A stretch of 51,172 bases of DNA from Bacteroidales bacterium. GTDB taxonomy: Bacteria > Bacteroidota > Bacteroidia > Bacteroidales > JAFGHD01. The notes beneath the pieces were generated by a model. It made no database searches. It had not been told where the DNA came from and saw only the letters and a list, made by a program, of their open reading frames with translations. The translations under genes were made by a program, and so were the position numbers. Location of the stretch: the NCBI GenBank assembly GCA_016927695.1, contig JAFGME010000085.1:1-51172 (forward strand). Reading direction: 5' to 3'. Below, piece after piece: positions 1 through 9,388 of this stretch. Position 1 is the stretch's first letter, and every line of letters starts with the position of its first letter.

Positions 1-210
1 CATCATTCCCCTCAGCTTGGGGATCCGCCGGTTGGCGGACTACCAACTGAGCTACTCCCGCAATTATATTTTCATCATTCCCCTCAGTCTGGGATCCCGA
101 GCACTCGGGGCTACCAACTGAGCTACTCCCGCAATAAAAATATCCTTTTTTAAAGTTCCCCTCAGTCTGGGATCCCGAGCACTCGGGGCTACCAACTGAG
201 CTACTCCCGC
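1..210 (-). repeat. Three copies of a tRNA-Gly 5'-half plus hairpin repeat
   Basis: Read on the minus strand, three units begin with the 22-nt acceptor and D-arm half of a tRNA-Gly (GCGGGAGTAGCTCAGTTGG...; plus-strand positions 40-61, 111-132 and 189-210). Each half then breaks off into a short hairpin followed by a tail ending CTGAGGGGAA. Copies 2 and 3 share the stem CCCGAG-CA-CTCGGG. Copy 1 has a different stem, TCCGCC-GGTT-GGCGGA, at the same place. No anticodon arm, T-arm or 3' acceptor follows, so these are not functional tRNA genes. The first unit starts at the window edge, so the array may continue to the left. Confidence 0.75.
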
Positions 211-213
211 ATC

Positions 214-252
214 GTCCGCCGAAGTCCCGCCCCAGGCGGGACGAAGGCGGAC
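214..252. repeat. Long interrupted palindrome
   Basis: GTCCGCC (214-220), gaa, GTCCCGCC (224-231), cca, GGCGGGAC (235-242), gaa, GGCGGAC (246-252) form two stacked GC-rich stems with symmetrical gaa/gaa internal loops. The outer stem matches the hairpin stem inside the first tRNA-half repeat. This suggests one mobile palindromic element (REP/MITE-like) behind both. It is not followed by a T-run on either strand, so it is unlikely to be a plain terminator. Confidence 0.7.
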
Positions 253-350
253 TGTATCAATCAGGCACCCCCCTGCATTCAATGCTCTGTATCAATCAGG
301 CACCCCCCTGCATTCAATGCTCCGTATCAACCAGGCAACTACCTGTATTA
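252..350. repeat. 35-bp tandem repeat, two exact copies and a degenerate third
   Basis: The 35-bp unit beginning CTGTATCAATCAGGCA occurs at 252-286 and 287-321 without mismatch. A third, diverged copy starts at 322 (CCGTATCAACCAGGCA). There is no spacer between units, so this is a simple direct tandem repeat. From about 350 to 513 I see nothing further. Confidence 0.8.
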
Positions 351-513
351 TCTATTTCAAAAAACTCAATCACTTTACTTTTCCTTTGTAATGGCCAATC
401 TTTTATTTCCGTCATTATCAACTTTTAACCATCCAAAGAGGGGCAAAATTAATCTTTACCTCAAATCTATGCAAGAAAAATTTTGCAGTAAAATTTTATT
501 TGCCTGCAAAGCC

Positions 514-1161
514 TTAAAATTTCCCGAATTTCAGCGTCATTCCGCCGGAAAGTCCGTAAAGCACGGTCTTCGAAGTGTTTGCCAGCACAACATCCGAAGT
601 GAAACGGTACGACAGGCCGAAAGCTATCCGCATGTATTTGATCAGGTTCAGCTCTATCTCTGCACCGGGTTCTATCACAAAATAGGCATGAGAGTCCTCG
701 GTGTATCCATATTCGCAGTCATGATAACCGTTGTAGTCCTCTGAGCAATAATCCCTTACCAGGGCAATGCCCCCGGCTCCGATGAGTACCGGAAAGCTGA
801 CATGCACCGGATTATTGGGCGCTATGACGGGTTCCAGAAGAAGTCCGCCGTAGCCGCCTGTCAGGAAGGTGTCCCCGTCTTCATCATCCACATTAAATGA
901 CATGTCGTTGATGAAACCGTACCCGCCAATGCCAATGCCCAACCGGTGGTTCACTATCCATGCCCCCCGCGCTCCTGCAAGTATGGCGTCGTTGTCGCCG
1001 ATATGGCTGTAATTGATTGAAATCCCGCCATAACCGCCGTGACTCACCTCTCCGTTGCCGAAGATCGTTTTGTATCCTTCTTCCTGCTTTACATTGTCCT
1101 GGGCCTGTGTACCAAAGATCAGCCCCAGAAAAACCAAAATCAAAATTGTTGTTCTCATCAT
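514..1161 (-). CDS. Putative outer-membrane beta-barrel protein
   Basis: A 215-residue exported protein. A Sec signal peptide (hydrophobic core ILILVFLGLIFG, then TQAQ) covers about the first 20 residues. The rest alternates glycine- and aromatic-rich strands (GGYGGISINYSH, LGIGIGGYGF, MRIAFGLSYRF) and ends in KFGKF, as is common for small outer-membrane barrels in Bacteroidota. A cysteine pair lies near the middle. I moved the start to the ATG at 1161: it places the signal peptide at the N-terminus and leaves 8 bp after the upstream gene, where longer readings would overlap it. It probably forms an operon with the gene at 1170-1676. No specific family or substrate is recognised. Confidence 0.7.
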   Translation of the reverse strand: MMRTTILILVFLGLIFGTQAQDNVKQEEGYKTIFGNGEVSHGGYGGISINYSHIGDNDAILAGARGAWIVNHRLGIGIGGYGFINDMSFNVDDEDGDTFLTGGYGGLLLEPVIAPNNPVHVSFPVLIGAGGIALVRDYCSEDYNGYHDCEYGYTEDSHAYFVIEPGAEIELNLIKYMRIAFGLSYRFTSDVVLANTSKTVLYGLSGGMTLKFGKF

Positions 1162-1169
1162 TGTAAAAT

Positions 1170-1676
1170 TTATTTTTGATTCAACACATATCTTACCGAT
1201 AAACCAATGTCCCAAAGGTCAACCCTTACAGGCTGAAAACTATAAAATTCCATATACGGTTTGTAATCCAGGGAAATTTGCAGGGGTACGTGAATTACAT
1301 GGTACTCAATTCCTGCCATAACATCCAGACCGAACACCGGAGAAGGGGTGTGGCAGGAGTTATTATTTTCGTACCAGCCAAAGTTATCGTAGCCATCCCA
1401 TTGTGTGTAGCCGGCATGCGCTCCTCCGCCCCTGATAAAAAACAACTGCTTTATCCCGGCAGCATGCAGTGACCTGGAACTCTGCACCAGGCCTGTGAGT
1501 GTAAACCCCCCGTCTCTCCATCCTCCAATGATTTCAGCGCCCAGCATGTTTTGATCCCGGATTCTGACACTGAATCCTGAGAGGTCTCCCATCCTTACCC
1601 CGGCTGATAAATCTTCCTGGGCATGGGTGATCATTGAAGAAAGCAAAATGATCAGGGTGAAGATTTGTTTTATCAT
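1170..1676 (-). CDS. Putative outer-membrane beta-barrel protein
   Basis: A 168-residue exported protein with a short signal peptide (IFTLIILLSSMITHAQ). The mature part has alternating polar and apolar strands (AGVRMGDLSGFSVRIRD, LGAEIIGGWRDGGFTLTG, LQISLDYKPYMEF) and ends in VRYVLNQK, compatible with a small eight-stranded barrel like other Bacteroidota outer-membrane proteins of unknown role. It lies directly upstream of a second barrel-like protein on the same strand, so the two may be co-expressed. Sequence gives no ligand or enzymatic motif. Confidence 0.65.
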   Translation of the reverse strand: MIKQIFTLIILLSSMITHAQEDLSAGVRMGDLSGFSVRIRDQNMLGAEIIGGWRDGGFTLTGLVQSSRSLHAAGIKQLFFIRGGGAHAGYTQWDGYDNFGWYENNNSCHTPSPVFGLDVMAGIEYHVIHVPLQISLDYKPYMEFYSFQPVRVDLWDIGLSVRYVLNQK

Positions 1677-1734
1677 TGTACGCTTATTTTGTTATCTTAA
1701 AAATCTCAATACCTTTTCCTGTGGATTGATGAAA

Positions 1735-1742
1735 CAAAATTA
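1735..1742 (-). promoter_or_regulatory. Possible -7 promoter box for the 1676-514 gene pair
   Basis: The minus strand reads TAATTTTG, matching the Bacteroidota primary-sigma -7 consensus TAnnTTTG, about 60 bases before the ATG at 1676. I see no convincing -33 TTTG at the usual distance. The rest of 1677-1970 holds nothing I can name. Confidence 0.4.
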
Positions 1743-1970
1743 GCGGGAGGAGGAATATCCGTTGTTGTTTTTCGACGGACTTCAGAATACAATGGCCGGG
1801 AAGTCTTTTTTGGGAGATCAATTGAATGCATGGCTCAAACAGGAATCAAAGAAATGTCAGCGTTTATCTCCGGGTTGCATGAGCCGTTTTCACTTTTGCA
1901 GGCGGGTGTGTGAAAAAAGTAATATTTTTACATCCCTGTAAATCAAATATGAATTTAAACGGATGAAAAG

Positions 1971-3614
1971 ATGAATGTACTTAAAATGAAGGCTAAGGGG
2001 TTTGAAATGAGAATCGGGTTCATCTCTGTTTTTTTTGCTTTGTTTCAGGCCACTTTCATTTCGGCCTCACATATCTACGTCTCAGGGGATGTGTCAGGAA
2101 CATGGGATGTGGACACTGTATTCGTGACCAAAAACATCAAAGTACCCTCTGGGGAAATGCTCGAGATAAAAGCCGGCGCCCTGGTGCTTTTTCAGGGATA
2201 TTATATTTTTGAAGTGGAAGGCTCCCTGCGCGCTGATGGCACAGCACAAAGCGCCATCAGGTTTACGGTGGAGGATACCACGGGGTATCATGACATCTGG
2301 GAACCTGCCGGGGGATGGAGAGGGTTATGGTTTTATCATGTTGGTCCTGCAAATGACTCCTCCCGGTTTACCCATTGCCATTTCAGCTTCGGGAAAGCAG
2401 CCTATGACCCCGATTCTGTTTACTGGTACGGTGGCGCAGCCTGTGTTCGTGAGTTCAACCGTCTGAAGTTTATGAATTGCTCTTTTGAGAACAACCGTGC
2501 CTTTAAGAACGGTGGAGGGCTTTATGCCCGTGATGCCGCAATCTGTGTCGAAAACTGTGATTTTTATCATAACGTCTGCGGTCTTGACACCCTTTACGGT
2601 TATGGCGGCGGGGTGTGCCTCGAATATTCGGAAGCCATGATCAGAAACTGCCATTTCGAAGCCAACAGTTCCACCGGAGTGGGAGGGGGGCTCTCTTTTG
2701 AATATTCCGACCCTGTGATCGAAAACAATATATTTTTTGATAATTACAGCGCCATTGGCGGCGGCCTGGTGGCTCTCCGGTCAGATGGGGAAAAGCCTCT
2801 GGATAACAACCTGGTGAATGGAAATCAGGCCCTGTTTTTTGGCGGTGGAATTGCCCTTATCGAAGCCACCGTACTTTTTGCCAACAACACTGTGACGGGT
2901 AATTATAGCAGCGCGGGAGGAGGCCTTTACTTCAACTCGGGTTGTTTTTCGGTATTTAAAAACTGCATCCTCTGGGGCAACCAGGATGGCGGTGGCGGCG
3001 GCGGACAGGTGTATATCTGGGATACTTTCTCAGCGCCGGAGTTCTATTATTGCGATGTGCAGGGAGGTGAACAGGCCTTTGGGGGAACGGGAGGTCTGCC
3101 CGGAGGATTCATCGGTGTTTACGAGGATAATATCGAGCTGGACCCGAAATTTGCAGGTTCTGGTTTGCATCCTTATTCCTTACAAGGCAATTCTCCCTGT
3201 TTGGATGCCGGCACACCCGACACTACCGGGCTCTCTCTGCCACCACTTGATCTCGCAGGGAATGTAAGATTTTCGGGACCGGCAGTGGATATCGGCGCCT
3301 ATGAGTTTCAACAGCCGGTCGGGTGGGAGTGTTTTTCAGCGGATGGAATTCAGGTTTCACTGTTTCCAAATCCTTTTGCCACAAGGCTTACTATCACCAT
3401 TGGCAATTACACGCCCGGATCAGTGGACCTGACGATCACCGACCTTGGAGGGAATACAATTTTCCGGAGGGTTATGGTGGGTGATGGTGAAAATCTCTCC
3501 ATTTTCTGGGACGGAAAAGACCTGAATGGAGCCGAAAGCTGCGCCGGGACTTATGTCTGCACTCTTTCTTTTCGGAACATTGTCAAATCTTTCAGGATTA
3601 TTTATTCAAAGTGA
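1971..3614 (+). CDS. T9SS-exported right-handed beta-helix protein
   Basis: A 547-residue secreted protein. After a signal peptide (IGFISVFFALFQATFIS) it carries a pectate-lyase-like right-handed beta-helix, about residues 60-440, with repeated Asn- and Gly-rich rungs such as NCSFENNRAFKNGGGLY and NNTVTGNYSSAGGGLYF. The C-terminal 80 residues form a type IX sorting domain: FPNPFATRLTI, VDLTITDLGGN, then a final KSFRIIYSK. The ATG at 1971 is used; in-frame ATGs at residues 6 and 13 would also keep the signal peptide. Such proteins are usually surface-attached or released, often as polysaccharide lyases or adhesins, but I see no clear catalytic triad. Its 3' end overlaps the convergent glycosidase gene by 13 bp. 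Confidence 0.85.
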   Translation: MNVLKMKAKGFEMRIGFISVFFALFQATFISASHIYVSGDVSGTWDVDTVFVTKNIKVPSGEMLEIKAGALVLFQGYYIFEVEGSLRADGTAQSAIRFTVEDTTGYHDIWEPAGGWRGLWFYHVGPANDSSRFTHCHFSFGKAAYDPDSVYWYGGAACVREFNRLKFMNCSFENNRAFKNGGGLYARDAAICVENCDFYHNVCGLDTLYGYGGGVCLEYSEAMIRNCHFEANSSTGVGGGLSFEYSDPVIENNIFFDNYSAIGGGLVALRSDGEKPLDNNLVNGNQALFFGGGIALIEATVLFANNTVTGNYSSAGGGLYFNSGCFSVFKNCILWGNQDGGGGGGQVYIWDTFSAPEFYYCDVQGGEQAFGGTGGLPGGFIGVYEDNIELDPKFAGSGLHPYSLQGNSPCLDAGTPDTTGLSLPPLDLAGNVRFSGPAVDIGAYEFQQPVGWECFSADGIQVSLFPNPFATRLTITIGNYTPGSVDLTITDLGGNTIFRRVMVGDGENLSIFWDGKDLNGAESCAGTYVCTLSFRNIVKSFRIIYSK

Positions 3615-6600
3615 ATCCTTATCCACTTTGAAACATATTTGTTTTCCGATGCTTCAAAAACAACCCTGAGATGGTTTATTCTTTCATAATCTCCGGCAAT
3701 GCTGCAGTTCTCCAGTTTGCTGAGCGGCCGCGCGCTGTAAAGCTCAAAAACGTTTTCCGTACCCTGCAATCCCTGCACTTCGGCCTCATAAACATTCTTT
3801 TCGAACTCCTCAGAAATGATCCTCGGGCCCTGGGTGGTGTCGCCCGGCAAAGGATAATAATGCAAAGGCAGCAATGAAATTCCTCCCTCATAAGCGTAGC
3901 TGAGTCTGATGCTTTTTTGTATCCAGAAATGAAGGGTGTCTTCAGGAATTACCAGGGTGTCGATACGGTCGCCTGCAAAATGCAGATGGTTTAGTTTCAT
4001 CCCGGGGAGCTTATGCGGGCAGAATTTTATTTCGAGATTACCCTGTCCTTTATGATTGAAAGCGTAAAATATGCTGTCGGCAGTCCTTTTCATTGAAAAA
4101 TCGATCCTGTGTTCTCCTGTGCGGATATTCTTAACCTGGATGGAATCCCATCCGGCGGGCAGTTGGGGTGCAAAACCCAGGTAATTCCTTACTGCATCAG
4201 GTTTCAGGCCGAGCATCCCTTCAATAACAGGTTGAATCACCATGGTTTCCGACCAGCACTGATGCCTGCATACCCCGGAGGGCTCGTATTTTTCGCCATT
4301 TAAAACCTCTTCTGTGAAACCCAGACCCCAGTTCCGGTGAATCAGCAGGTTGTTATACAAATGTGTAAATCCCTGAATGGCATTGCCGTACCGGTATTCA
4401 GCCAGGGAGGCCCATCCGGTGAAAAGGGGCCACACGCTTCCCGTATGATAACCGCGGGGGTTAAACAGAGGACTGCTTTCCTCCACAATGCGGCAGCCCC
4501 AGTCGGAGGAGAACCCGAAGCCGGCAAGTTTATCTAAAACATTTCCGGTTTGTTTCCTGTCCGGTTGTCCGAAGAGCATAGGTATGGCAGGCATGATGGT
4601 CGGTTCCTGATGGTAACTCCCATCCCTGAATTTTCCGTGATAGAAAGAACCGGTTTGGGCGTTGTAGAAATCTGTTCCGATGATGCTGTCCACCTTTGCG
4701 CTTTCATTTGCATAATAGGCAGCATCTTTGCCGTTTCTGAGGGCTTTTGCGATGTATGCCGCCTCGCTGAGCGCTTCAGCCCAGCAGGAAGCAAGGTAAA
4801 GCGAGGTGTGCGAACCGAAGAGGCTTCCTCCCTCCACCCATCCGTGTCCTGTATTGGTGTTCTCGATCAGGTGGTCGCCATCGGTGTCGGTGGAGAAACA
4901 GAAATCCAGCGCAGCCCTGATGTTGGGCCATGTTAACCTGATGAAATCAATGTCGCCGCTGTGTTTCAGGTATCTTCCGGCGAGGATGATATAAAGGGGT
5001 GTGGCATCAGCCGCGTCATAATGCACAAACCCGGATGTGCTGATTTCATGGAAAATTTTGCCGTTCAGATCCTGGAAGCGATTGAAAAACGCAAGCATCG
5101 ACTTCACTTTTTCATAATCGCCGTAATGAAGCAGCGCTAAACCGCTCCAAACGCCGTCCCTTCCGAAATACCAGGCATATCCTGGACGTCCGTTGATTTT
5201 ATGACCGCCGTCCCAGCCTGAGGCAGTGGTTGCATATCCTGCCGTTAAGGATGCCCCTAAGCCGGGGGTGTGAACGAAAAAGCGGTCGGCAGCATGCATG
5301 GCCCAGGAAAAACCCTGGTTGAAAACCACATCAGGACTTGCCAGGCTGAGGGTGTTTTTCATGAAGTTAAGATGACGGTAATAGGTCAGGTCGAAGGCTT
5401 TGTCTGCTTTTTTCATCACCATCCCGTAAGATTTCACACAGTTACTCATCCCTAAGCTGCTTCCTGCAATGATAACATCGGCCCGGTCTTTCTCCTGCAG
5501 TGCGATCATGAAACAACCTTTCACCATAAATTCATCCGATGGTTCTGCAGCAAATTGCCATTCACCCGGAGAACCGCTGCGGGGCTTTGGAGTGACCGCG
5601 GAAAACCTTCCTTCCCTGTGACCCTCAATCGGTTTATTGGAACCAATGATGCAGGCGTAGCTGAGGCTCTCATCGGCCAGGGTAATGCCATTGATTTCTT
5701 TGTTAAATGAGAAGTTCAGCGATTTCAGTACATTTTCTGAATAGGGCCACATCAGCCGAAGGTTGCTTCCGTACCTGATGAAAAGTGTGGCAGATTTTGT
5801 TCCGGTGTATTCATAGTGCAATGTGGCGGTGGCCATCTGGTGATCTGCAATGACGGTCTCCGTCAGTGTTCCCCCGCGCAGAGTGTAAGTCCTCTGGAAA
5901 AAGGCCGGGGTAATCCTGAGGGAGGGAACGAGGTCCTTTAACCATGTAACGGTTTCTGATCCGCCGGTGGAGATACCCGCATCTATGTCACGAAAAGCCA
6001 TGAAGGGATGGGCCCATATTTCATCTATACCGCCTTTTTGTTTTCCCATGACGAGAATCCCTTCCCCTGCCACATCCCAGTATTCCTCCCCTGCTTCACT
6101 TTTCGTGATTTCAGGAAGTTCTTTACCAAAATTCCAGGGCACAGGCGACTCGTAAGGAACGGTATGAAGGGAAAACGTCTTCTCCTTTACTGCCTGCGGG
6201 CCATAGCTCCAATGATTTCCTTCCGGCTTGCCGGTATGCAGCCATTCAAACAGGTTGGAGGTGAATTTCTCAAGGTGTTTCCTGTTTACATTGGAAGCGC
6301 TGAAACACATGTATCCGCCCACTGCCAGCAATATGCCTTCTTTGCTTCTGTAACTCAATATCAGTCTGGAATCCTCCTTCACAAAAATATAGTCCCAGTC
6401 AACGGCCACCACATCGCCCTGTGACGGAAGGCGGTCGCCAAAAAAGCCAAGCTGTCTTACGATGGTGTCGCGCGGTGGTTTGAGGATGTATGCCCCGCCG
6501 TTCAGCCCCTTGAATACAGGATGTTCCCTGAAGCCATGAAACCCTGCCATCCTTCCATATCCCTCATCTTTCAGCTCTTTCGACCGGGCCTGTACCTGAT

Positions 6601-6973
6601 TTTTTTCGATCTTCATCAGGTTGATCCACCTGACCGACTCTCCGCTCAGCAACACTTTTCCCCCTCCTTCGTAATAGCTTCTGACCGCGTCAATGGCTTT
6701 TCCCGTTTTAAACAAACGGCCGGAGTCGGGTTCGTGATACCAGATAACATCAAAGCCGGCTAAAGATGAGCTCCCTGTGATTTCTTCAAACGTGACGATT
6801 TCGGTTGAGAAACCCTTCAGCGAACCTGAAAACGCGAAGGCAGCAGTCAGTTCCGTATCATTGGAAATGTTTTTGGTATCAACAAGAAATGCCATCTTGT
6901 TCTGGGCCCTCCCTGCACAGGTGAAAAGCAATGCAAAACAATAGAGCAGGCAGCGAATCGGAATTTTCGTCAT
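3602..6973 (-). CDS. Exported glycoside hydrolase-like protein with (alpha/alpha)6 barrel
   Basis: A 1123-residue exported protein with signal peptide (CLLYCFALLFTCAGRAQ). Residues about 25-250 resemble a glutamine-amidotransferase/ThuA-like fold (FLVDTKN, GGGKVLLSGESVRW). A beta-sandwich-like region follows to about 550. Residues about 560-960 carry the hallmarks of an amylo-alpha-1,6-glucosidase/GH63/GH78-type alpha-toroid: GYAWYFGRDGVWSG near 598, GHGWVEGG near 708 and YHTGSVWPLF near 841. The acidic residues in these segments are candidates for catalysis; that is inference from the fold. A beta-rich C-terminal tail follows. It lies 35 bp after the glycyl radical enzyme gene on the same strand, so is probably its last operon partner. 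The substrate is unknown; debranching of a glycan is plausible. Confidence 0.75.
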   Translation of the reverse strand: MTKIPIRCLLYCFALLFTCAGRAQNKMAFLVDTKNISNDTELTAAFAFSGSLKGFSTEIVTFEEITGSSSLAGFDVIWYHEPDSGRLFKTGKAIDAVRSYYEGGGKVLLSGESVRWINLMKIEKNQVQARSKELKDEGYGRMAGFHGFREHPVFKGLNGGAYILKPPRDTIVRQLGFFGDRLPSQGDVVAVDWDYIFVKEDSRLILSYRSKEGILLAVGGYMCFSASNVNRKHLEKFTSNLFEWLHTGKPEGNHWSYGPQAVKEKTFSLHTVPYESPVPWNFGKELPEITKSEAGEEYWDVAGEGILVMGKQKGGIDEIWAHPFMAFRDIDAGISTGGSETVTWLKDLVPSLRITPAFFQRTYTLRGGTLTETVIADHQMATATLHYEYTGTKSATLFIRYGSNLRLMWPYSENVLKSLNFSFNKEINGITLADESLSYACIIGSNKPIEGHREGRFSAVTPKPRSGSPGEWQFAAEPSDEFMVKGCFMIALQEKDRADVIIAGSSLGMSNCVKSYGMVMKKADKAFDLTYYRHLNFMKNTLSLASPDVVFNQGFSWAMHAADRFFVHTPGLGASLTAGYATTASGWDGGHKINGRPGYAWYFGRDGVWSGLALLHYGDYEKVKSMLAFFNRFQDLNGKIFHEISTSGFVHYDAADATPLYIILAGRYLKHSGDIDFIRLTWPNIRAALDFCFSTDTDGDHLIENTNTGHGWVEGGSLFGSHTSLYLASCWAEALSEAAYIAKALRNGKDAAYYANESAKVDSIIGTDFYNAQTGSFYHGKFRDGSYHQEPTIMPAIPMLFGQPDRKQTGNVLDKLAGFGFSSDWGCRIVEESSPLFNPRGYHTGSVWPLFTGWASLAEYRYGNAIQGFTHLYNNLLIHRNWGLGFTEEVLNGEKYEPSGVCRHQCWSETMVIQPVIEGMLGLKPDAVRNYLGFAPQLPAGWDSIQVKNIRTGEHRIDFSMKRTADSIFYAFNHKGQGNLEIKFCPHKLPGMKLNHLHFAGDRIDTLVIPEDTLHFWIQKSIRLSYAYEGGISLLPLHYYPLPGDTTQGPRIISEEFEKNVYEAEVQGLQGTENVFELYSARPLSKLENCSIAGDYERINHLRVVFEASENKYVSKWIRIHFE

Positions 6974-7008
6974 AACAAAATATTTGCTTCAAAAATAATG
7001 GAAAAAGA

Positions 7009-9378
7009 TCATCCGGCGGTTTCCCTGTGTTCTGTTCTTGCAATGATCTCATCCTGAAGCTCTTCCGTGAGATGTGTGAAATAATCGCTGTAACCGGCCA
7101 CCCTGACAATGAGATCCCTGTAGTTTTCAGGTTCTTTTTTAGCTTTCCGGAGGGTTTCCGCTTCTATAACATTGAACTGAATGTGGTGGCCGTCAAGACG
7201 GAAATAGGTCCTGATCAGGTTTTTAATGCCTTCAATCCCGCTATCACTTTCAAAAATGGAAGGGGTGAACTTCTGGTTGAGAAGGGTGCCTCCCGTCCTC
7301 AGGTGGTCAATCTTTGAAGCCGATTTTATCACCGCCGTGGGCCCCTGTCTGTCGGCGCCCTGAACCGGGGAAATGCCTTCCGAAAGAGGCTTCCCGGCTT
7401 TCCTGCCGTCGGGCATGGCCCCGGTGACGCTCCCGAAATATACATGACAGGTGGTAGGCAGCAGGTTTATCCTGTGCAAGCCTCCGCGGGCAGCGGGTTT
7501 GCCGTCCACTGCCGAATAATATATCTCAAAAACCTGTTTCAGGATGTCGTCGGCATAATCATCGTCGTTGCCGTATTTCGGGGTTTCGTTCAGAAGTATT
7601 TGCCTGAACTCCTCATGATCCCTGAAATTGTTGGCTAAGGCATCGAGAAATTCGTTCATGGAGATGCTTTTCCTGTCGAAAACATGAAACTTCAGCGCGG
7701 CAAGTTCATCGGTGATGCTGCCCATCCCGACACCCTGTATATAACTGGTATTGTACCTTGCCCCACCTGCGTTATAATCCCTGGCGTTTTCAATGCAGTC
7801 GTCGATAAGCAGGGAGAGGAAGGGAGCGGGCATATACCTGGCGTAAATGTCGCCAATGATGTTGTTGCCGGTGATCTTGATGTTGATGAAATGCCGGATC
7901 TGTTTCGAGAAGGCGACCAGGAGACTGTCGAAATCGTTACATTCTGAAGGATTGCCCGTTTGCAGGCCGATGAGTTTGCCGGTGCGGGGATCTGTGCCAT
8001 TGTTCAGCGTGATCTCCAGCGCTTTGGGGATGTTGAAATAACCGGTCAGGATGTATGCTTCCTTTCCGAAAGCGCCTGTTTCAACGCAACCGCTGGCGCC
8101 GCCGTTGCGGGCATCTTCAATGGTTTTCCCCTGTCGCAACAGCTCCTGTATGATGACATCCGTGTTGAACACCGATGGCTGCCCGTAACCTGTTTTGATG
8201 ATCCTGAGAGCGCGCCTGATGAAAGCATCGGGGTTTTTTTTGCTCACCTGTATCATGGAGCTGGGCTGCAGCAACCTCATCTCCTCAATCACATCAAGGA
8301 TCAGGAAAGTAAGGTCGTTCACCGCATCTCTCCCTTCGGTGGTGACTCCGCCCAGGTTCAGGAGGGCGAAATCAGTGTAAGTGTTGCTTTCTTTGGCAGT
8401 AACGCCCACTTTGGGAGGGGCAGGGTGGTTGTTGAACTTCACCCAGAAAGCCTGCAACAGTTCTTTAGCCCTTTCGACGGACAAAGTGCCTTCTTTCGTT
8501 TCTTTTTTGAAGAAGGGGTACAGGTGTTGGTCGATCCGGCCGGGATTGAAAGAATCCCAGGGATTCAGCTCAGTGATGACCCCGATATGCACAAACCAGT
8601 AATACTGCAGGGCTTCGTGAAAGGTACGCGGTTTATTGCCGGGGACATGCCTGCAGACCGCTGCCATATCCATCAGTTCTTTTTTTCGTATGGGATCGGT
8701 TTCATTTTCTGCTTTTTGACCGATCATTTCAGCATATCTTGCAGCAAATAAAATCAGCGCTTTGGCCGCGATCTTCATGGCTGTGAGCTGTGCTTTCTTT
8801 GCAGGGGCATCGGGATCATAAATAAAATCAAGATCCTGAAGCTTTTTATCCGTCTCAGCGATGAAATCCAGCATCCCTTTTCTGTATATCTTGTCATCCA
8901 GCACCGTATGTCCCGGCGCCCTCTGTTCAAGAAATTCGGTGAAGATGCCGGCTTCGTAAGCGTCTTTCCAGCTTTGAGGCGCTTCGCGGAATATCCTCTC
9001 CCTGATGGTTTTGCCGGTCCAGAAAGGCCTGATATCAGAAACGTACACTTTACGGACTTCTTTTCCCACTTTAAAGGGTATCTTTTCCCTGTCGTGCAAT
9101 ATGTTCAGGTCCTCCTCCGAATGAAGGCATATCTCGGGATAAGTGGGCGTTGCCTGGGGAGAGGGTCCCCGCTCGCCTACAATAAGTTCACCTTCTCCCA
9201 GGTAAAGTGTCTTATTCTCAAGCAGGTATTTGAAAGCCAGGGCTCTCTGCACGGGTATGCTTTGTCCGCCGGCCTGCCCGCTGTTGTAAAAGCGGGTGAG
9301 GAGCACGGCCCTTTCGTGTGAGATGAAAGGCATTGTTTTTTTGCTTTCGCTGTGCAGTTTTGTAATTCTTCGGTTCAT
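7009..9378 (-). CDS. hypD: Glycyl radical enzyme, trans-4-hydroxy-L-proline dehydratase type
   Basis: A 789-residue pyruvate formate-lyase superfamily enzyme. The thiyl motif SGCVETGAFGKEAY (Cys431, Glu433) and glycyl-radical loop RVAGYSDYF (Gly762) are intact. The text FTEFLEQRAPGHTV, ELNPWDSFNPGR and TGYFNIPKALEITLNNG closely follows, as I remember it, the Clostridioides difficile hydroxyproline dehydratase, which makes pyrroline-5-carboxylate from hydroxyproline anaerobically. Residues expected for that reaction (Cys, Glu, Asp275) are present, unlike in true PFL, which has two adjacent cysteines. The ATG at 9378 is preferred over 9408 because it gives the family's length and avoids overlap with the activase gene. 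No pyrroline-5-carboxylate reductase gene is adjacent, so the HypD assignment is strong by sequence but not confirmed by context. Confidence 0.85.
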   Translation of the reverse strand: MNRRITKLHSESKKTMPFISHERAVLLTRFYNSGQAGGQSIPVQRALAFKYLLENKTLYLGEGELIVGERGPSPQATPTYPEICLHSEEDLNILHDREKIPFKVGKEVRKVYVSDIRPFWTGKTIRERIFREAPQSWKDAYEAGIFTEFLEQRAPGHTVLDDKIYRKGMLDFIAETDKKLQDLDFIYDPDAPAKKAQLTAMKIAAKALILFAARYAEMIGQKAENETDPIRKKELMDMAAVCRHVPGNKPRTFHEALQYYWFVHIGVITELNPWDSFNPGRIDQHLYPFFKKETKEGTLSVERAKELLQAFWVKFNNHPAPPKVGVTAKESNTYTDFALLNLGGVTTEGRDAVNDLTFLILDVIEEMRLLQPSSMIQVSKKNPDAFIRRALRIIKTGYGQPSVFNTDVIIQELLRQGKTIEDARNGGASGCVETGAFGKEAYILTGYFNIPKALEITLNNGTDPRTGKLIGLQTGNPSECNDFDSLLVAFSKQIRHFINIKITGNNIIGDIYARYMPAPFLSLLIDDCIENARDYNAGGARYNTSYIQGVGMGSITDELAALKFHVFDRKSISMNEFLDALANNFRDHEEFRQILLNETPKYGNDDDYADDILKQVFEIYYSAVDGKPAARGGLHRINLLPTTCHVYFGSVTGAMPDGRKAGKPLSEGISPVQGADRQGPTAVIKSASKIDHLRTGGTLLNQKFTPSIFESDSGIEGIKNLIRTYFRLDGHHIQFNVIEAETLRKAKKEPENYRDLIVRVAGYSDYFTHLTEELQDEIIARTEHRETAG

Positions 9379-9388
9379 GTTGATGTTA

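Noticed and set aside
64..282. 72-residue reading frame with repeated GVAQLVAPSARDPRLRG
   Set aside because: It is the translation of the tRNA-half repeats; the peptide repetition only mirrors the DNA repeats.
252..350. 35-bp repeats as a CRISPR array
   Set aside because: The copies are adjacent with no spacers, there are only two to three of them, and no cas genes are nearby.
7960..8751. 263-residue plus-strand frame
   Set aside because: It lies wholly antisense to the well-conserved glycyl radical enzyme gene and shows no domain.
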